From an uncultured Granulosicoccus sp. (GTDB lineage: Bacteria > Pseudomonadota > Gammaproteobacteria > Granulosicoccales > Granulosicoccaceae): a stretch of DNA of 53,587 bases. The translations under genes and the position numbers were made by a program. Location of the stretch: NCBI GenBank assembly GCA_937991945.1, contig CALKLO010000079.1, positions 1-53,587 of the forward strand. The letters are read 5' to 3'. Below are positions 31,554 to 40,676 of the stretch, in pieces (the stretch's first letter is position 1; each line of letters opens with the position of its first letter). The notes under the pieces were generated by a model. The model did no database searches and was not told the DNA's origin. It saw only the letters and a program-made list of their open reading frames with translations.

Positions 31554-33095
31554 ATGAGCAATTCCGTAATGCCTCCACGCCGCCCAGTGTTGTTGATCAT
31601 TATGGATGGCATAGGCGTTAACCCTTCCAAGCTCAACAATGCCGTGGCATTGGCTGAGACGCCCAACTTAGATCAAATCTATTCCAATAACCCCATGTGC
31701 TTGCTAGAAGCATCGGGTCGAGCTGTTGGGTTGCCTGAAGGGCAAATGGGTAATTCGGAAGTAGGGCATTTATCGATTGGTGCGGGCACGCTACTTCGTC
31801 AAGACTTGGTGAAAATTGGTGATGCCATCGATGATGGTAGCTTTGCCACTAACGAAGCTATTGCAGGGGCTATAAGCCGCGCTCACAATAAACAAGAGCC
31901 ATTGCACTTGGTTGGTTTGGTGTCTGATGGCGGGGTGCACAGCCACACGGGACATCTCATTGAGCTTATAAAGCTATGCAAGCAAAGCTCTGTTAAGCCG
32001 GTTGTTCATTTTATAGCCGATGGACGCGACACAGCGCCACAAAGTGCCAAGCAATTTCTAGCTCAAGTGGTCCCTGTCTTAGACGATGCTCAAGGCTCTA
32101 TAGCCACTGTGTCGGGTCGCTACTACGCTATGGATCGTGACACCCGATGGGAGAGAGTCGAGTTGGCGTGGAAGGCTATTGTTTTAGCGCAAGGTCGTGC
32201 TGGGGTTAGTGCTGAGCAGGCTATTGATTACGCCTACGAGCATAATGAAAATGATGAGTTCATTGTTCCAACTGTACTCGAGTCGCATGAATCTTTGACT
32301 AGCGAGTCGGAAGTGTTCTTTTATAATTTCCGTAATGATCGCCCACGAGAATTGAGTGAAGCCTTAGGTTTTGAATCGTTTGATGGGTTCGACCGTGGCG
32401 CTTATAAGCCTGTGTGTTTAACGACTATGACGCGCTATGAATCAAGTTATCCGTTTGCTTGTGCGTTCACACGTGATGAGCCAGGTAAGACACTAGGCCA
32501 AGTCGTATCAGACGCAGGTATAAAACAGGTGCGCTCGGCGGAGACAGAAAAATACCCGCATGTGACGTTCTTCTTTAACGGTGGGCGCGATGAACCGTTG
32601 CCAGGTGAAGAGCGTTTACTGGTCAACTCCCCCAAAGTAGCGACCTATGATCTTCAGCCTGAGATGAGTGCCCCTGAGGTAACTGCAGGCATTGTAGCTG
32701 CGCTACAAGAAGCCTCTGCAGGTTTGATTGTTGTAAACCTTGCCAACGGTGACATGGTCGGTCATACCGGCATTCCAGAAGCTGTCATAAAGTCGGTAGA
32801 AACTGTCGATGAAATGGTGGGTCTTATGTGGCAGGCAGCTGTGGATAATGGTTACTCCATAGTGCTAACCGCTGATCATGGTAATGCCGACATGCTGGTA
32901 GATCCTGTCACGGGTAGCCCGCATACACAGCACACCACTTTCCCGGTGGCTTGTACCATTCATGATTCAACAACGTGGGAGCTGGGTAATGGCAATGGGC
33001 TTCCCGCTATTGCACCCACTATTCTCGAGCTGATGGGGCTTGATTGCCCTGAGTCTATGTCGGGACGATCTTTGTTATTGCGCCCTTATACATAG
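31554..33095 (+). CDS. gpmI: 2,3-bisphosphoglycerate-independent phosphoglycerate mutase
   Basis: 513 residues, the standard length. LLIIMDGIGVNPS starts the phosphatase-like domain; GNSEVGH near residue 67 carries the phosphorylated serine; HFIADGRDTAP, SGRYYAMDRDTRWERV and TADHGNADML give the mutase-domain and manganese-binding residues. It interconverts 3- and 2-phosphoglycerate in glycolysis and gluconeogenesis. It is 8 bp after tatC. It converges on the anti-sigma gene with an 85-bp gap. Confidence 0.96.
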   Translation: MSNSVMPPRRPVLLIIMDGIGVNPSKLNNAVALAETPNLDQIYSNNPMCLLEASGRAVGLPEGQMGNSEVGHLSIGAGTLLRQDLVKIGDAIDDGSFATNEAIAGAISRAHNKQEPLHLVGLVSDGGVHSHTGHLIELIKLCKQSSVKPVVHFIADGRDTAPQSAKQFLAQVVPVLDDAQGSIATVSGRYYAMDRDTRWERVELAWKAIVLAQGRAGVSAEQAIDYAYEHNENDEFIVPTVLESHESLTSESEVFFYNFRNDRPRELSEALGFESFDGFDRGAYKPVCLTTMTRYESSYPFACAFTRDEPGKTLGQVVSDAGIKQVRSAETEKYPHVTFFFNGGRDEPLPGEERLLVNSPKVATYDLQPEMSAPEVTAGIVAALQEASAGLIVVNLANGDMVGHTGIPEAVIKSVETVDEMVGLMWQAAVDNGYSIVLTADHGNADMLVDPVTGSPHTQHTTFPVACTIHDSTTWELGNGNGLPAIAPTILELMGLDCPESMSGRSLLLRPYT

Positions 33096-33180
33096 GGGCG
33101 TTAAGTAATAAGGGCCAAGCGCATTCAATAGTTGTCCTAGCCTGCAAGCCAATGTGGGATGTTTAATTGCCTTGTTATCG

Positions 33181-33999
33181 TTACGGATTTTGCACAGGAA
33201 TAATTGAGCCTGTGTAAAGCACTGGTCCTGTTGGAACTGCGAGCGCGGATCCTGTTAAGACCTCAAGGCTGACAGCAAAAAGCTTAGCCTCATTCGTGCT
33301 CATTGGTAATGTTAGTGTGGTTGTTGTGCCTGCGGTTGTGGGCAACAAACCTACTGAGGTGACACCTGCGTCATCAGGCTTTACCATCCAGAGTTGGTGG
33401 CTTTGGTGGGCCTCAAGAGTGGGTGGATTGAGAGCTGTTATATGCAACTCACGCGTGTCTGAATTGGCACTGAGCACCCATAGGGATTCCTTTTGCTCAT
33501 TGAGAACAATGGAAATCGAATCAGCAGTGGTTGTCGCCGAACTTGTTGGTTGATTCAGTGTATTAACTAATAGAGCTGCCATAGCAATGGTTGCAGCTGT
33601 CGCCAGTGTGGTTAAACCTTTCCAGAGTCGGTTTGAACGGGATGATCGACGACGGCGTGGGCTTGTTTTGACCACGGTGTTTGTTAAAGGGGTAGTAGAG
33701 CCGCCAGTGGCACTGTTGTTTGTTGTGTCATCTAGTGCCGCTTTTACGGACGCCTTGGCTTGAGCTTGCTGAGCTTGAATTTGGGCCGTTATTTTTGGGA
33801 AAACATAATGAGGAGGTTCTATCTCATCAATATTTTCACTCATAGGGCTTAAAGCTTGTTGCCAGAACAAAACTCGATTGAAAGCTTCCTGGTCCACCTT
33901 GAGTATTTTCTCGAACACATCTCGCTCTGCGCCGCGCAGTGTTCCTAAAACATATTCTCCAGCTTGGGCATCCCACCATTGCTCATCAGGCGTATCCAT
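33181..33999 (-). CDS. Anti-sigma factor, RskA-like
   Basis: 272 residues. The N-terminal cytoplasmic part (about 1-70, EQWWDAQAGEYVLGTLRGAERDVFEKI) has the anti-sigma zinc-less RskA/ChrR-type look. A basic RRRRSSR patch and one transmembrane helix (about 127-147) follow. The periplasmic C-terminal RskA domain (about 160-270) includes HQLWMVKPDDAG, LPMSTNEAKLFAVSLE and a GSAL.PTGPVLYTG-type ending. It holds the partner ECF sigma inactive until a periplasmic signal triggers release. It overlaps the sigma gene by 14 bp. Confidence 0.88.
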   Translation of the reverse strand: MDTPDEQWWDAQAGEYVLGTLRGAERDVFEKILKVDQEAFNRVLFWQQALSPMSENIDEIEPPHYVFPKITAQIQAQQAQAKASVKAALDDTTNNSATGGSTTPLTNTVVKTSPRRRRSSRSNRLWKGLTTLATAATIAMAALLVNTLNQPTSSATTTADSISIVLNEQKESLWVLSANSDTRELHITALNPPTLEAHQSHQLWMVKPDDAGVTSVGLLPTTAGTTTTLTLPMSTNEAKLFAVSLEVLTGSALAVPTGPVLYTGSIIPVQNP

Positions 34000-34594
34000 T
34001 GAGACACTCCTTTAGAGTGAGTAGGCTCCGACGTATCCAGCTTTTTATCGTGCCTATAGGGCGTTGTAATTGGTCGCTTAGTTCTTCGTGAGAAAATCCT
34101 TCGCAATAGGAACGTACAACGCAGCTGCGGGCAGACTCAGAAAGCTGGTCAAGGCAGAGTAGCAATCGCTCTGAATTCTCGTGACCAAGCGCAAAGGGCA
34201 TGGGGTTGCCTGGATGCTCTCCCACGTCTTGGGGGTCCATCTGGAGATCGTTGCGTTCTCTTATGTTGCGTTTGCGCAACGTGTCAATGCCATGGTTTCG
34301 AGTAATGCTGGTAAGCCAAGTGCGCGCTTTGCCGTTCTGAGGCTGGTATTCAGATGCGTTATTCCAAATCTTGACGAAAGATTCCTGAAGAGCTTCTTCG
34401 GCCAGCTCGTCTGATATGAGCAAGCGTCTGAGCATCGCGAATAGCTGCGGTGAGGTGGCATCGTAGAGTTTTTTGAATGCACCTTCATCACCAGATGCGC
34501 TAGCTTTAATCCACTCAATGAGGTTGTCATCGGCTTTGTTGGAGCTGTCCTTCGTTAATGTTGAGGGAGAGTTCTGTGCGCTTTCAGTGGTCAT
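33986..34594 (-). CDS. ECF sigma factor, SigK-like
   Basis: 202 residues. Region 2 (about 40-105) includes FKKLYDATSPQLFAMLRRLL, LAEEALQESFVKIW and ARTWLTSITRNHGIDTLRK. Region 4 (about 140-195) includes SCVVRSYCEGFSHEELSDQL and PIGTIKSWIRRSLLTLKECL. Together with the RskA-like partner it forms a membrane-stress regulatory pair. Such pairs are usually autoregulated. An inverted repeat at 34625-34645 lies in its promoter region. Confidence 0.92.
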   Translation of the reverse strand: MTTESAQNSPSTLTKDSSNKADDNLIEWIKASASGDEGAFKKLYDATSPQLFAMLRRLLISDELAEEALQESFVKIWNNASEYQPQNGKARTWLTSITRNHGIDTLRKRNIRERNDLQMDPQDVGEHPGNPMPFALGHENSERLLLCLDQLSESARSCVVRSYCEGFSHEELSDQLQRPIGTIKSWIRRSLLTLKECLNGYA

Positions 34595-34966
34595 GCTTAT
34601 CCATACGCTGATTAGGTTTTAACAAGTAGCGAACACTCAGCTACTACAGTTAATTGCGGCTGAGCAATGACTTCTTCATTTAATCCAGGTGCGAACCACG
34701 AAATATACATCGACAATGATGCTGTCGTAGGCGCTTATTGTCGATTTTGATAACGGTCTGGCAAATAGCGTATGAGGAATTTCTCTGCAGATCGGCAATC
34801 GTTCTGTTTTCAGCATTACTTCGTTGAGAGGTGCTGCCATTTGGTAAGACGGCGAGCTGAATCGTGTATAAATTAATTAGTGTCTACACTATCGATCTGC
34901 TGTGGACACATCTTTCATAGATCGACTGCTTGTTTATAATTATTTGTGATCGGACAACTATTACTT
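34595..34966. other. Structured divergent region between sigma and MscS-like genes
   Basis: About 370 bp without a gene. It holds inverted repeats AGTAGC/GCTACT (34625-34645), ATCGACAAT/ATTGTCGAT (34709-34745, followed by TTT) and TCGATCT/AGATCGA (34892-34925). The second can alternatively pair CGACA with TGTCG at 34723-34727. No open frame with a ribosome site was found. Confidence 0.5.
34935..34940 (+). promoter_or_regulatory. TATAAT -10 element for the MscS-like gene
   Basis: A perfect TATAAT hexamer; a weak CTTTCA lies 17 bp upstream. Transcription would begin near 34947, which rules out GTG 34946 and supports ATG 34967. A 7-bp inverted repeat (34892-34925) covers the -35 area and could be an operator. 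Confidence 0.5.
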
Positions 34967-36643
34967 ATGTCGAAAAGGCTGTCTCTAAACTCTGCATTCA
35001 TAGTGCTTGCTCTGCTGGTAGTGGGCAGTTTCAGTGCACCTTCATTTGCTCAAGAGCAAGCCACAGGTCAATCAGTTGACGAGGCGGCAGAGGATGTCAT
35101 TCGTTTAGACAAACTAGTTGATGCGCTTGATAAAAAACGCATTGCGCGCGAGAAACTACAGCAGGCAATTTCCACGAGTACAGATCCATCGGCTGAGGAC
35201 AGACGCGATCTTGAGGAGTTGAATTCTGATATCCGATCGCTTGGCAATACGTTTGAAATACTAACCGTAGGCGACATAGACGACTCGCTGTTCAAGGCTG
35301 AGGAAAATGTGCCGTTCGATTGGCAAACAGAACTCATGCTGGTTCTAGAGCCGGTGCTAGACAGTCTCCAGTCACTGACAGAAAAACCCCGTCAGATGAC
35401 CAATCTTCGGGCAACAATCGAATTAAATAAGCGAAGACTTCAGGCAGCTAACTCGGCTATTCAAAAGTTGTCTGAGTTACCAACCATCGATTACGAGCCT
35501 GACACCCAAGTTCAGATTAGTACGCTGTTAAATCGTTGGGTCAATCAAAAGGAATCTATCGAACAACGTCTGGTTGGTATTGAAGCGCAACTGGACCGAC
35601 TCGAGAGTGCTGAGGAATCTGGCTACAACGGTGTGTTGCCTTCAATTAAAGAGTTCATGCTGGGAAGAGGGCTAACCTTAGTGTTAGCTGTTTTTGCTGC
35701 GGTGGTTGCATGGTTGGTCATGCGCTCTATCTGGTGGGTGTTCAGTACTCATATAATTACCAAAGATCAACGCCGAGGGAGTCTGTGGTTTCGGTTACTG
35801 TCCTACAGTTTCTATATCGTCAATATTATTGTAAGCATCATTGCGGTGCTTACAGTGCTGTATCTGCGAGAAGACTTACTGCTGTTAGCCTTAGCCTTAT
35901 TAAGTTTGGCGGTAATGGCGCTGGGTATTCGTAAATATATTCCATCGTATGTCAGGGAAGCAAAGCTACTACTAGATTTAGGGGCTGTCAGAGAAGGCGA
36001 GCGTGTCATGTACAACGACTTACCTTGGCAAGTAACGAGTATCAACTTGCAAACCGTACTGTGGAACCCTGCATTGGAGGGCATTGTGCGGCTGCCCCTG
36101 GAAGCGATTGAATGCTTAACGTCTCGTCCTGTAAAAGACAAAAATTGGTTTCCAACGCGTAAAGGAGATTATGTGCTCCTACCAGATTCCACATTTGGCC
36201 TGGTGCTAAGTCAGACGCCTGAATTGATTGAGTTGCGTGTGAAAGGCGGCATGATTAAATGGATACGGACGTCTGAGTGGTATTCCATGAGTATCATTAA
36301 TTTGTCCATTGGCAAAAGTTACGGCGTCTCTGTAACGTTTGGTTTTGACTATTCTTTGCAAGCTATCAGCCTGACTGATATTCCACTCACCCTTGAGCAA
36401 GGCATTACCAATGCGTTGAATGATGCTGGTTACAAAAAGTATGTCGAAGGCCTTCTAGTGGAGCTGCAATCAGCAGGTGCTTCCTCTATCGACTACTTAA
36501 TTTTTGTGACAATGGATAGTGAAAAAGCGTCCGACTATTTTGCGATAGAGAGACTTGTACAACAAACATGTGTTGCAGTGGCTAACGAGCAAGGTTGGAA
36601 TATTCCATTCCCTCAAATGGTTATTCATCATCAGCCCGTTTGA
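34967..36643 (+). CDS. MscS-like mechanosensitive channel family protein
   Basis: About 558 residues from ATG 34967. A signal peptide (LALLVVGSFSAPSFAQEQ) is followed by a periplasmic coiled-coil region of about 200 residues, three to four helices (about 230-325), then a pore-lining and beta domain with REAKLLLDLGAVREGERVMYNDLPWQVTSINLQTVLWNP, and a C-terminal alpha/beta part. This is the layout of large MscS relatives. The beta-domain is recognisable, but glycine packing of the pore helix is weaker than in MscS, so gating by tension is inferred. It lies divergent from the ECF sigma pair. Confidence 0.75.
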   Translation: MSKRLSLNSAFIVLALLVVGSFSAPSFAQEQATGQSVDEAAEDVIRLDKLVDALDKKRIAREKLQQAISTSTDPSAEDRRDLEELNSDIRSLGNTFEILTVGDIDDSLFKAEENVPFDWQTELMLVLEPVLDSLQSLTEKPRQMTNLRATIELNKRRLQAANSAIQKLSELPTIDYEPDTQVQISTLLNRWVNQKESIEQRLVGIEAQLDRLESAEESGYNGVLPSIKEFMLGRGLTLVLAVFAAVVAWLVMRSIWWVFSTHIITKDQRRGSLWFRLLSYSFYIVNIIVSIIAVLTVLYLREDLLLLALALLSLAVMALGIRKYIPSYVREAKLLLDLGAVREGERVMYNDLPWQVTSINLQTVLWNPALEGIVRLPLEAIECLTSRPVKDKNWFPTRKGDYVLLPDSTFGLVLSQTPELIELRVKGGMIKWIRTSEWYSMSIINLSIGKSYGVSVTFGFDYSLQAISLTDIPLTLEQGITNALNDAGYKKYVEGLLVELQSAGASSIDYLIFVTMDSEKASDYFAIERLVQQTCVAVANEQGWNIPFPQMVIHHQPV

Positions 36644-36707
36644 ATTCTGGCTGGTAGAGAGTTGCAAGCTTCGCTATTTGTACGTTTTAATGCCGGCTGC
36701 TTGAGGG

Positions 36708-37475
36708 TTATAAGCTTCGTTGCGCTCGCTTAGTAATATACGCAGTTGCAGCCGTATCACTTTTAAGAGTAAAGCGTTGGCAGGTGTCGATGACCCATTG
36801 TGGTTGAGTTTTAGACGCATCGTTTAGCCAGTTGGCTACTGAGTCTTGTACATAGCGCTCAGGGTCATTCTTCAATGGCTCAAGCAACGGCATCGCCAAC
36901 TCTGGAGATGTCTTAAGCAGTGCAATGTGTGAGCACCACACACCTCTGGGGCGAATGGCCTCAACGGCGAACCTGCGTAGGTAGGGTGATCGCTTCTTAA
37001 CCCATGGTGTTAGCAGTGCAATGGCATCTGTTGGGTTCTCGACGAGATAGGGACGCAATGCTAGCCATGCCCACTCGCGAACTCCAAAGTGGGAGTCGTC
37101 GGCGAATTGGCTAATTAAGCTGAGCCGCTTTTTAAGCGTAAGCGTTGGTGCCGCGCCGATGACGTAGGCTCCCCAGCCTCGTACGGTGTCCGACTCGTGT
37201 TGTTGTAATTCGTCTAACGATGAAAGGCCATTGGCATCGAAGAGTAGTTGGCCAACGGTAACCATTCTCTTCGTGATGCCTTGCTTTTTATCTATCAGCT
37301 CATGAGCTTGTCCCTCGAGCGCTGGATAGGCATGGCTTAGCAGAGAGGCGAAATCAATCGCCAACCCTTCTACGAGGGTGGCGCTTTGCATCGTGCCTTT
37401 GTTTAAAGCGACCAACACATCAGCAGGTATGTCTGCGGTTTTGCTCGCACCTTTACGTGTTGGTGTGGTCGCCAT
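36708..37475 (-). CDS. AlkD-like HEAT-repeat protein (DNA alkylation repair family)
   Basis: 255 residues, nearly all helical. HEAT-like units are SDTVRGWGAYVIG, DDSHFGVREWAWLALRPYL and SPYLRRFAVEAIRPRGVW; the RRFAVEAIRPRGVW stretch is typical of the PF08713 alkylation-repair family. Such proteins excise alkylated bases without base flipping, though several relatives lack glycosylase activity. An Asp is present in the DDSHF segment, which may correspond to the catalytic one; this is not certain. It starts 3 bp after the uup stop and is probably cotranscribed. Confidence 0.75.
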   Translation of the reverse strand: MATTPTRKGASKTADIPADVLVALNKGTMQSATLVEGLAIDFASLLSHAYPALEGQAHELIDKKQGITKRMVTVGQLLFDANGLSSLDELQQHESDTVRGWGAYVIGAAPTLTLKKRLSLISQFADDSHFGVREWAWLALRPYLVENPTDAIALLTPWVKKRSPYLRRFAVEAIRPRGVWCSHIALLKTSPELAMPLLEPLKNDPERYVQDSVANWLNDASKTQPQWVIDTCQRFTLKSDTAATAYITKRAQRSL

Positions 37476-37478
37476 ATT

Positions 37479-39428
37479 TTACTGTCGCGCTTCGAGAGCT
37501 TCCCAACGTTCGAAAAGCGTATCAAGTTCTTTCTGCAAATCTGCAGATTCTTGTATCTTTTTATCAGCAGCAACCTTATCAGCGTAAAAATTAGCACCAT
37601 TCATTTCTTCATGAACCGCGGCAATTTTGCCTTCCAGGTTGTTTATGTCGGCTGGTAGTTTTTCTAACTCTAGCGTTTCTGCATACGTTAGTTTCTTAGG
37701 TGCCGCGGTAGTTTGATCTTTGCTGGCTGCTGCTGAGTCTTTGCTAGCCGCCGTTTGAGAGCCACCAGCAGGTTGTAGTTGCGTGGATGTTTCGAATACA
37801 GGCTTGAGTGTTTTCGAGTTGGCACGTTCGCGCTCAAAATCATCATAGCTGCCGGCAACATCGATAAAGCGCCCGTTACCTTGATAGACGAAACTTCTAG
37901 TAACGACGTTTTCTAACAATTGTCTATCGTGACTAATGAGTATGACCGTACCTTTGTAGTCACCAATTAACGACTCTAAAAGCTCCAGCGTTTCTATATC
38001 CAGATCGTTGCTCGGCTCATCCAGCACAATCAGGTTAGACGGTTTCAGGAAGAGCTTGGCGAGCATCAGTCTGCCCATCTCACCGCCAGATAATGCCGTT
38101 ATAGGCGCACGCGCACGTGAAGGTTCAAATAGGAAGTCTTGCATGTAGCTCATAATATGGCGGGCTACGCCGTTCACTTCAACGGTATCGCGTCCACCAC
38201 TGACGTTGTCTGCGGCTGAAAGCTTAGGATCTAGTGCGGCCCGTAATTGGTCGTAGTAGGCAACCTCTAACTGAGTGCCTGAATAAACAGAGCCTGATGT
38301 GGGGGTGAGCTCACCTACGAGCAACTTAACGAGTGTTGACTTACCACAACCGTTAGGCCCGATGATACCAATGCTGTCATCGCGCATAATGACGGTGGAC
38401 AGTGGTGCAATGATGTTTTTGTCGCCATGCGAGAAACTAAGCTCGTCAGTTTCAAAAACAATCTTGCCAGAGTTCTCAGCCTGATTGACCGACATGTTAG
38501 CTTTGCCAACAACCTTACGGCGCGCGGCATGTTGATCACGCAGTTTCTTTAGCGCGCGTACGCGACCTTCGTTTCTGGTTCGGCGAGCTTTGATACCTTG
38601 ACGAATCCAGACCTCTTCTTGTGCAAGCTTTTTATCAAACAGCGCATTTTGCTGAGCTTCTACTTCCAGAGCTTGTGCTTTGTTTATTCGGTAGGCCGCA
38701 AAACCGCTCGGCCATTCCGTTAGGTTGCCACGATCAATTTCGCAAATATGGTTAGCGACTGAATCTAGGAACTTTCTATCGTGGGTTACGAATATGAGGG
38801 CGCATTTGAGTGTGGTCAAATGCTTCTCTAGCCAAGCAACTGCGCCTATATCCAAATGGTTGGTTGGCTCATCGAGCAATAGCACATCAGGTTTTGTCAC
38901 AAGAGCACGGGCTAATACAACTCTGCGCTTCATGCCGCCTGACAGGCTTTGCACGTCTGTGTCTGGGTCAAGCTGCATTTTGGATAGAGTCTGTTCTACC
39001 ACCTGTATGAGCGACCAGCCGTCGTTGGAATCAATTTTGTCTTGCAAGTCTGCCAATGAATCAATGAGCGGTCTGCCTGACTCAGTTGTTTCGTGCCCTT
39101 CAGCAAGTCGTTGCGATTGGATGTGGAACTGGCCGAGTACGGTACCTATGGTGTCAAGTCCAGAGGCCACAACTTCAAAAATGGAGCCTTCGAAATCTGT
39201 GGGTACGGCTTGCGGCAGGTAAGCGGCTTTAACACCCGAACGAGTCACGACATCGCCTGCGTCGGGCGTCAGCTGTCCCGCAATAATTTTTAATAGGGTC
39301 GATTTACCCTCGCCATTGCGACCCACCAGGGCCATGCGTGCGCCAGCCTCAATGGTAAGCGACACTTTGTCTAAAATAGTCGTTGGGCCGAACGCTATGG
39401 AGACTTGTTGAACTCTGATTAAAGACAT
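37479..39428 (-). CDS. uup: ABC-F ATPase Uup
   Basis: About 649 residues from ATG 39428 (MSLIRVQQVSIAFG); earlier starts add unrelated residues. Two ABC domains are present: Walker A GRNGEGKST and GPNGCGKST, signatures LSGGMKRR and LSGGEMGR, Walker B VLLLDEPTNHLD and LIVLDEPSNDLD. The P-site linker (about 240-310) and a C-terminal coiled coil (about 570-649) are characteristic of Uup, a cytoplasmic ABC-F protein that acts on ribosomes and affects transposon excision. It has no membrane domain. Confidence 0.93.
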   Translation of the reverse strand: MSLIRVQQVSIAFGPTTILDKVSLTIEAGARMALVGRNGEGKSTLLKIIAGQLTPDAGDVVTRSGVKAAYLPQAVPTDFEGSIFEVVASGLDTIGTVLGQFHIQSQRLAEGHETTESGRPLIDSLADLQDKIDSNDGWSLIQVVEQTLSKMQLDPDTDVQSLSGGMKRRVVLARALVTKPDVLLLDEPTNHLDIGAVAWLEKHLTTLKCALIFVTHDRKFLDSVANHICEIDRGNLTEWPSGFAAYRINKAQALEVEAQQNALFDKKLAQEEVWIRQGIKARRTRNEGRVRALKKLRDQHAARRKVVGKANMSVNQAENSGKIVFETDELSFSHGDKNIIAPLSTVIMRDDSIGIIGPNGCGKSTLVKLLVGELTPTSGSVYSGTQLEVAYYDQLRAALDPKLSAADNVSGGRDTVEVNGVARHIMSYMQDFLFEPSRARAPITALSGGEMGRLMLAKLFLKPSNLIVLDEPSNDLDIETLELLESLIGDYKGTVILISHDRQLLENVVTRSFVYQGNGRFIDVAGSYDDFERERANSKTLKPVFETSTQLQPAGGSQTAASKDSAAASKDQTTAAPKKLTYAETLELEKLPADINNLEGKIAAVHEEMNGANFYADKVAADKKIQESADLQKELDTLFERWEALEARQ

Positions 39429-39606
39429 GGGGGCGTAATTAGGACTCAAATAAATGCGAGCAAGAGTCTGTCGTGGCAACAAGCTAACGCCATGAGTCTC
39501 TTGGGTCGAGTGAACGTAGGTGAGCTGCCTAATAACTATGGCGCTCAGCGTGCGCCAAGAGTACCTGATCGCCGCCAGCTTAGCTTAAGATCAGTCGTGA
39601 TTATAT

Positions 39607-39643
39607 GGCCTGAGTAGACGCTGATTTAGCGCAATATCAGGCC
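39607..39643 (+). other. Terminator-like stem-loop without an obvious gene
   Basis: GGCCTGA and TCAGGCC enclose a 23-nt loop containing a smaller GCT/AGC stem, and TTTT follows on the plus strand. No plus-strand gene lies upstream, since uup is on the minus strand. It may end a small plus-strand RNA or be a fortuitous dyad in the 274-bp gap between the unknown gene and uup. Confidence 0.4.
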
Positions 39644-39702
39644 TTTTGACTCCAATAGAGGCTTGGAGTGTTGAGTCGCTGCGACGGAGATAGGTTGCCG
39701 TG

Positions 39703-40584
39703 CTAGGCCACTTCGCTACCGCGGTGAACGGCATCGTTCTGGGCCACTGATCTCTTTGTCTGAGTCTGTTCGAGCCACCATGGATACGGTGCCTGAGTCA
39801 GATCCAAATAGAGTGTGGAATAAAACAGGCCGTAATCCTCAGAAGGCTTGGACCCTGTGAATAGTTGAAATCTAAAATCAGTGAGTTGCAGGGTTTCCAT
39901 ATCGGACCACAGTTGTGGATCCTGAACAGAGCCGCCCGCCAAAACTAGATGGAAAACGTACTGATTGCCAGCTGAGTATCCAATAGCCCGCAGCTTGTCA
40001 GACTCAAAGTGGCTCAGCACCGTCGTCGTGTTTTCAGTTTTTATGTTGCACGCATAGGCTGTGATGCTCTGCTGATCGCCGTTTAGCGCTTTGGCCGTAA
40101 TACGGTTAGGGTCCAGCTTCACACGCTTAGCACGCGGCATGGAGAAGGCCGCCATATCAACCAGTGTCGATATACTGAAGTAGGGGCTTTCAGGGTTTAG
40201 ACGATGTGGCTCTGATAGCGAGCGTGCAGCGCCTGGCATGCCAGCTTGCTTGAGTAGCATGCTCATGCCTAAAACCAGCTTAGGATTGTGTGCAACCCGC
40301 TTTTCAAGTAGTGGCTGCATCTGTAGCTTGCGACGATCCTCAATCAGTCTCATGTTATTGGACTGCGCAAAAGACTGCAGGTAGTTTAGAGAGCGAGGCT
40401 GCAGTTCCGCCATATCGGACGGGACGAACAGTGCGGTCCGGTTGTCTATGGTGCGACAGCTCAGCACTGTTTTGACCCGAGACTCGGCGGCATCCATAGT
40501 TTGCTTAGAGCCTGCAGCTACGGAATTAACCCACGCCTGCATTCGCTTGTCTGAATCCGTTGCTTTTGTCGTTGGCTTGCTCAT
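39703..40584 (-). CDS. Conserved-looking protein of unknown function
   Basis: About 293 residues from ATG 40584, with AGCGGTGA 5 nt upstream; GTG 40602 is possible. There is no signal peptide or membrane segment. I do not recognise a family. Composition is ordinary for a soluble cytoplasmic protein, with several aromatic stretches near the C-terminus (DYGLFYSTLYLDL, YPWWLEQ). It sits alone between BolA and Uup and is preceded by three inverted repeats, which suggests regulation. The coding frame is supported by length and by lack of a competing frame. Confidence 0.7.
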   Translation of the reverse strand: MSKPTTKATDSDKRMQAWVNSVAAGSKQTMDAAESRVKTVLSCRTIDNRTALFVPSDMAELQPRSLNYLQSFAQSNNMRLIEDRRKLQMQPLLEKRVAHNPKLVLGMSMLLKQAGMPGAARSLSEPHRLNPESPYFSISTLVDMAAFSMPRAKRVKLDPNRITAKALNGDQQSITAYACNIKTENTTTVLSHFESDKLRAIGYSAGNQYVFHLVLAGGSVQDPQLWSDMETLQLTDFRFQLFTGSKPSEDYGLFYSTLYLDLTQAPYPWWLEQTQTKRSVAQNDAVHRGSEVA

Positions 40585-40612
40585 ACGATCACCGCTGTCC
40601 ACGCTTAAACTA

Positions 40613-40628
40613 TCTGTTTGTAAACAGA
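40613..40628. promoter_or_regulatory. Inverted repeat, candidate operator of the unknown gene
   Basis: TCTGTTT-GT-AAACAGA, a 16-bp dyad with 7-bp arms, centred about 36 bp upstream of ATG 40584. It lies where a repressor or activator of that gene would bind. The regulator is unknown. Confidence 0.5.
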
Positions 40629-40642
40629 CTCGTCGGCTGACT

Positions 40643-40663
40643 CATCTGCGTCTAAGGCAGATG
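40643..40663. repeat. Inverted repeat CATCTGC/GCAGATG
   Basis: A perfect 7-bp dyad with a 7-nt spacer, second of three successive dyads upstream of the unknown gene. Confidence 0.5.
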
Positions 40664-40676
40664 TAGCGAGAAGCGC

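Noticed and set aside
38725-39222. 165-codon plus-strand frame opposite uup
   Set aside because: Antisense shadow of the first ABC domain of Uup; composition is not protein-like.
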